DNA of 8,049 nt from assembly GCA_947471695.1 (NCBI GenBank), contig CANIWY010000042.1:1-8049 (forward strand). Direction: 5' to 3'. Of the stretch, positions 4,865-8,049 are shown piece after piece. The notes under the pieces are model-generated. The model saw only the letters and a program-made list of their open reading frames with translations, was not told where the DNA came from and made no database searches. This stretch comes from Nitrosomonadaceae bacterium. GTDB lineage: Bacteria > Pseudomonadota > Gammaproteobacteria > Burkholderiales > Nitrosomonadaceae. Position numbers and translations under genes: made by a program. Within the stretch, counting starts at the first letter, position 1. Each line of letters opens with the position of its first letter.

Positions 4865-6976
4865 CTACGAGACAGCATCGCTGCTGGCGGCCTCACTATC
4901 AACTGCCTTCATACTGAGACGCAACCGTCCCTTCTCGTCAGCCTCCAGCACCTTAACACGAATCGCCTGACCTTCCTTGAGGTGATCGGAAACATTGTTG
5001 ACCCGTTCACTAGCAATCTGGGAGATATGCAATAGTCCATCCTTACCCGGTAGGACGCTGACAATTGCGCCAAAGTCCAAGAGCTTCAGCACCGTGCCAT
5101 CATATATCCTGCCCACCTCCACCTCGGCAGTAATGTCTTCGATACGCTTTCTTGCCAGTTCACCACCCTCGGCGCTGATACACGCGATCATGACAACCCC
5201 ATCGTCAGTGATGTCAATGGTCGTCCCAGTCTCCTCGGTCAGCGCACGGATCACAGCACCACCCTTCCCAATCACGTCCCGAATCTTCTCCGGATTAATT
5301 TTTATTTTGATAATGCGCGGAGCGTGCTCTGAAATTTCCTCACGGGTTGAAGGGAGCGCCTTCTTCATAATCTCCAGGATATGCATACGCCCCTCCTTGG
5401 CCTGAACCAGCGCGGCATGCATGATCTCCTTAGTAATTCCCTGAATCTTTATGTCCATCTGCAATGCTGTGATGCCGCGATCTGTCCCAGCAACCTTAAA
5501 GTCCATATCACCCAGATGATCCTCATCTCCAAGAATATCGGTCAATACTGCAAACCGATTACCCTCCTTGATCAGTCCCATCGCGATACCTGCCACATGT
5601 GCCTTCAACGGCACCCCTGCATCCATTAATGCCAAGCACCCACCACAGACCGACGCCATGGAACTGGAGCCATTGGACTCAGTGACCTCAGACACCACAC
5701 GCAGTGAGTAACCGAATTCCTCAGCCGATGGCAATACTGCTATTAACGCGCGCTTAGCAAGTCTCCCATGGCCGATTTCACGACGTTTAGGCGTTCCTAC
5801 CCGTCCGGTCTCACCAGTCGCATACGGGGGCATGTTGTAGTGAAGCATGAACCGGTCTGTATAGTCTCCTTGCAGCGCATCGATTCTCTGTTCATCTCGA
5901 CCCGTGCCCAAGGTGGCTATTACAAGCGCCTGAGTCTCCCCTCGGGTAAAAAGAGAAGATCCATGTGTTCGTGGCAGCACACCATTCCGAATCGTGATCG
6001 GCCGCACAGTGCGGGTATCACGCCCATCGATCCGGGGCTCTCCATCAAGAATCCTCGACCGTACAATCTTTGACTCGAGCGAGAAACAAACTTCCTTGAC
6101 AGCCTGTCCATCCGGCCCACTCTCAGTGCCAACCCCAATCTCAGTAAAGACCCGTTGCCAGATTTTATCTATGGTCTCTGATCGAGCTTGCTTTTGCTTC
6201 AGCTGGAATGCAGCACACAGATCCGGCTCTGCCAGCTTGGCAATTCTTTCAGCCAGAGCGGTGTCCCTTTCAGCTGGCACCCAATCCCAAGCAGTGACAC
6301 CCGCCTCATCCGCCAATTCATTAATCACATTGACCACCGACTGGAGTTGCTGGTGACCAAACATGACCGCACCCAGCATCACATCTTCCGGCAACTCCGC
6401 TGCCTCAGACTCGACCATCAATACCGCTTGCTGTGTCCCGGCTACGACCAAGTTCAGTTGGGTCTGCTTCAGTTCGGTTGCGGTTGGATTGAGTACATAT
6501 TCACCATCAATATAACCAACTCTGGCTGCACCAATGGGTCCACCGAATGGAATGCCGGACAGCACCAACGCGGCGGAAGCGCCGATCATGGCCGGAATAT
6601 CTGAATCGACTTCGCTATCGGATGACAATACCGTTGCAACGATCTGTACTTCATTATAAAAATTGTCGGGGAATAGCGGGCGGATGGGGCGATCGATCAG
6701 GCGTGAGGTGAGTATTTCTTTTTCAGAAGGGCGCCCCTCTCGCTTAAAAAAACTACCGGGTATTTTACCAGCAGCGTAAGTTCTCTCCTGATAGTCCACG
6801 GTCAGAGGAAAGAAGTCTTGACCGGGCTTTGCGTTTTTTGCACCCACTACCGTCACCAGCACCACGGTATCGTCCATTGTCACCATCACCGCGCCATGGG
6901 CCTGCCTTGCAATCTCACCGGTCTCTAGTGTGAGTTGATGACGTCCGTAGGAGATACTTTTCTTGATCGGTTTCAA
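4865..6976 (-). CDS. pnp: Polyribonucleotide nucleotidyltransferase (PNPase)
   Basis: PNPase degrades RNA 3'-to-5' by phosphorolysis as a homotrimer and joins the RNA degradosome in many bacteria. The 703-residue product has the full family layout: first RNase PH-like domain (about 1-215), helical linker (about 240-310), second RNase PH-like domain (about 312-530), KH domain (about 552-615, VIGKGG at 568-573) and S1 domain (about 620-690, ending GRLRLSMK). Active-site elements are intact: TESNGSSSMA with serines 437-439 for phosphate, and GDEDHLGDMDFK with D484 and D490. The start is TTG at 6974-6976. A Shine-Dalgarno AAGGA eight bases upstream and the family N-terminus support it; E. coli pnp also starts with TTG. 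rpsO lies 108 bases upstream on the same strand, so co-transcription is expected. In E. coli pnp is autoregulated after RNase III cuts its leader; no such long leader stem is obvious here. A short acidic tail follows S1. Confidence 0.98.
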   Translation of the reverse strand: MKPIKKSISYGRHQLTLETGEIARQAHGAVMVTMDDTVVLVTVVGAKNAKPGQDFFPLTVDYQERTYAAGKIPGSFFKREGRPSEKEILTSRLIDRPIRPLFPDNFYNEVQIVATVLSSDSEVDSDIPAMIGASAALVLSGIPFGGPIGAARVGYIDGEYVLNPTATELKQTQLNLVVAGTQQAVLMVESEAAELPEDVMLGAVMFGHQQLQSVVNVINELADEAGVTAWDWVPAERDTALAERIAKLAEPDLCAAFQLKQKQARSETIDKIWQRVFTEIGVGTESGPDGQAVKEVCFSLESKIVRSRILDGEPRIDGRDTRTVRPITIRNGVLPRTHGSSLFTRGETQALVIATLGTGRDEQRIDALQGDYTDRFMLHYNMPPYATGETGRVGTPKRREIGHGRLAKRALIAVLPSAEEFGYSLRVVSEVTESNGSSSMASVCGGCLALMDAGVPLKAHVAGIAMGLIKEGNRFAVLTDILGDEDHLGDMDFKVAGTDRGITALQMDIKIQGITKEIMHAALVQAKEGRMHILEIMKKALPSTREEISEHAPRIIKIKINPEKIRDVIGKGGAVIRALTEETGTTIDITDDGVVMIACISAEGGELARKRIEDITAEVEVGRIYDGTVLKLLDFGAIVSVLPGKDGLLHISQIASERVNNVSDHLKEGQAIRVKVLEADEKGRLRLSMKAVDSEAASSDAVS

Positions 6977-7062
6977 TTAACTGTCCTTTTTCTATGAAGA
7001 CACTACCGCTCTGTGCCCAGTTACCCTATGCAATACGCAGCCCAAATCCTTGCTGGCCGCAA

Positions 7063-7079
7063 CCCTCACTCAGTGGGGG
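7063..7079 (-). other. Hairpin in the rpsO-pnp intergenic region
   Basis: CCCTCAC (7063-7069) pairs with GTGGGGG (7073-7079) around a TCA loop, seven pairs including one T-G. It begins five bases after the rpsO stop on the minus-strand transcript. No U-run follows in the pnp direction, so it probably does not terminate fully. It could protect the rpsO 3' end, attenuate read-through or mark a processing site. The rest of the 108-base gap shows no clear second promoter. Confidence 0.5.
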
Positions 7080-7084
7080 TCGGT

Positions 7085-7354
7085 CTATTTCCGAAGACCC
7101 AACCGCTCGATCAATGTCTTATAACTATCGACACTTCTGCTCTTAAGATAATCCAATAATTTGCGGCGACGGTTTACCATCCGCAATAAACCTCGGCGAG
7201 AGTGGTGATCCTTGACATGAGCCTTGAAATGGCCGGCCAACTCATTAATGCGGGTAGTTAACAGGGCCACCTGCACCTCAGGAGAACCGGTATCACCAAC
7301 AGCTCTTTGATAACTGAGCACCACCTGTGCTTTTTGATCGGTTGTGACTGGCAT
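7085..7354 (-). CDS. rpsO: 30S ribosomal protein S15
   Basis: S15 is an early-binding 30S protein that contacts the 16S rRNA central domain and helps form bridge B4 with the 50S subunit. The 89-residue product has the usual length and all signatures: GDTGSPEVQVALLTTRI, the LAGHFKAHVKDHHSRRGLL segment containing the conserved HxxDHHSRRGL rRNA-binding stretch, and NRRRKLLDYL with the tail LGLRK. The frame could be opened 14 codons further up, at 7396, but that would overlap the -10 box of the promoter. The ATG at 7352-7354 has a GGAGAG Shine-Dalgarno sequence seven bases upstream and yields the family start MPVTTDQK. It is the first gene of a conserved rpsO-pnp pair. In E. coli S15 represses its own translation; the leader here is only about 35 bases, and I did not identify a binding fold. 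Confidence 0.97.
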   Translation of the reverse strand: MPVTTDQKAQVVLSYQRAVGDTGSPEVQVALLTTRINELAGHFKAHVKDHHSRRGLLRMVNRRRKLLDYLKSRSVDSYKTLIERLGLRK

Positions 7355-7394
7355 ATGTGTTCTCTCCAATAAATGCCTGATGCGAAAGGCGGAC

Positions 7395-7424
7395 ATTCTA
7401 CCCTTTAATGGGGGGAATTCTCAA
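7395..7424 (-). promoter_or_regulatory. Sigma70-type promoter of rpsO-pnp
   Basis: On the minus strand TTGAGA (7419-7424) and TAGAAT (7395-7400) each match the consensus at five of six positions and are 18 bases apart. Transcription would begin near 7388, leaving a leader of about 35 bases that contains the GGAGAG ribosome site. This is the best promoter in the window and shows that the in-frame extension of rpsO to 7396 is not translated. Confidence 0.75.
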
Positions 7425-7677
7425 GTAACTCGCTCAATTTATTTCGAAGACAGGGACCCTCCCAGAATAAAATGACGTCCGACCCAATCTGAAATAACGA
7501 AGCCTTACACAGTCAAGTCTCCTCACATCGAGACCAAGGCCCTTGCAGCATCACTCGGTTGCAGCTCGAATCTGAGATATCTAGCAATCCCTCATCACAT
7601 ACCGAGATTCACGCGCCATGTTGCCGCTCGGCAGCGGATTGCTACCTATTTTCTGAAAAACGGGACTGGTTTAGGGG
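7425..7677. other. Intergenic region between divergent rpsO and ilvI
   Basis: No supported gene on either strand. A small hairpin, CCGCT (7624-7628) with AGCGG (7633-7637), lacks a T-run. I found no convincing leader peptide with an Ile/Val/Leu run and no T-box or terminator-antiterminator pair, so regulation of the synthase gene by attenuation is not supported by what I see. Confidence 0.4.
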
Positions 7678-7706
7678 TTGACCAAAGACCGACTAACCGT
7701 TACTGT
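7678..7706 (+). promoter_or_regulatory. Candidate promoter of the acetolactate synthase gene
   Basis: TTGACC (7678-7683) is a five-of-six -35 match. With a 17-base spacer it is followed by TACTGT (7701-7706), a poor three-of-six -10. Transcription would begin about 7713, some 53 bases before the preferred ATG at 7766. The weak -10 keeps this tentative. Confidence 0.3.
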
Positions 7707-7765
7707 GCTTAGCTCAGCGCATCACTCATTGATGTTTAATATTAGGGCTAGCTTAAGGTATGAAT

Positions 7766-8049
7766 ATGGATTTAACAGGCGCCGAAATCACGATCCGCTG
7801 CTTGCAGGAAGAGGGTGTGGATTATATTTTTGGCTACCCCGGCGGCGCCGTTCTCTTCATTTATGATGAACTGTTTAAGCAGGACAAGGTTAAACACGTC
7901 CTAGTCCGTCACGAACAGGCGGCAGTTCATGCAGCGGACGGCTATGCCCGTTCGAGCAACAAGGTCGGGGTTGCTCTGGTGACATCGGGCCCCGGCGTAA
8001 CGAATGCCATCACAGGTATTGCTACTGCTTATATGGACTCGATCCCAAT
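7766..8049 (+). CDS. ilvI: Acetolactate synthase large subunit (partial, 5' part)
   Basis: This TPP-dependent enzyme condenses pyruvate with pyruvate or 2-oxobutyrate, the first common step of valine, leucine and isoleucine synthesis. The 94 complete codons in the window cover the start of the PYR (TPP-binding) domain: EEGVDYIFGYPGGAVLFIYDE, then RHEQAAVHAADGYAR with the catalytic glutamate E50, and GVALVTSGPGVTNAITGIATAYMDSIP. The frame runs off the window edge intact. Two ATGs are possible. The one at 7760 has AAGG only one base away; the one at 7766 has AAGG (7755-7758) seven bases upstream and gives the usual MDLTGAEI start, so I chose it. The sequence is of the ilvI/ilvB type that normally pairs with a small regulatory subunit (ilvH), expected just beyond the window. 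The symbol ilvI rather than ilvB follows betaproteobacterial usage. Confidence 0.95.
   Translation, partial: MDLTGAEITIRCLQEEGVDYIFGYPGGAVLFIYDELFKQDKVKHVLVRHEQAAVHAADGYARSSNKVGVALVTSGPGVTNAITGIATAYMDSIP

Noticed and set aside
4995..6604. Several plus-strand open frames of 80-140 codons
   Set aside because: All lie antisense to pnp, which is complete with all its domains and active-site motifs.
7678..7866. Plus-strand 62-codon frame starting TTG, as a possible leader peptide for ilvI
   Set aside because: It overlaps the synthase start out of frame by about 100 bases, has no ribosome site or Ile/Val/Leu run, and its start coincides with a candidate -35 box.
1..8049. CRISPR arrays, tRNA or rRNA genes, phage or toxin-antitoxin modules
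   Set aside because: No regularly spaced direct repeats, cloverleaf folds, rRNA motifs or recognisable defence or phage genes were seen.

Overview
The window reads as a chromosomal segment of a Gram-negative proteobacterium, most likely a betaproteobacterium. Three core blocks support this. rpsO-pnp lies beside the start of a large-subunit acetolactate synthase gene; as I recall, ilvIHC is linked to rpsO-pnp in that class. dksA is of the proteobacterial type, with four zinc cysteines and the DPNDR loop. RNase G (rng) follows a maf gene. A fragment that reads like the C-terminus of an Rh50-type ammonium transporter hints at an ammonia oxidiser (Nitrosomonadaceae), but this is inference.

Layout. 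Bases 1-600 hold an unassigned stretch, a strong rho-independent terminator (163-193) and a decayed maf pseudogene (about 211-574) split across reading frames. Intact rng follows (606-2057, +). Bases 2058-2612 hold a minus-strand Rh50-like transporter tail. Next is a secreted, His-rich, C-terminally membrane-anchored protein of unknown function (2613-3212, +), followed by two hairpins, the second terminator-like. A minus-strand IS4-family transposase remnant (about 3659-4249) ends against the dksA promoter. dksA (4337-4762, +) and pnp (4865-6976, -) converge on a perfect 25-bp inverted repeat that serves as a two-way terminator. rpsO (7085-7354, -) lies upstream of pnp and has a clear sigma70-type promoter. 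ilvI/ilvB (7766 to the window end, +) diverges from it.

How the genes relate. rng, pnp and rpsO concern RNA processing, decay and translation. DksA is the RNA polymerase cofactor of the stringent response. The partial acetolactate synthase starts branched-chain amino acid synthesis. These are housekeeping genes and look intact. The left half (1-4250) is different: three separate gene remnants (maf, Rh50-like, transposase) lie between intact genes, so it looks like a region under decay and rearrangement.

I found no convincing new multi-gene system. The best candidate for something undescribed is the single His-rich envelope protein at 2613-3212.
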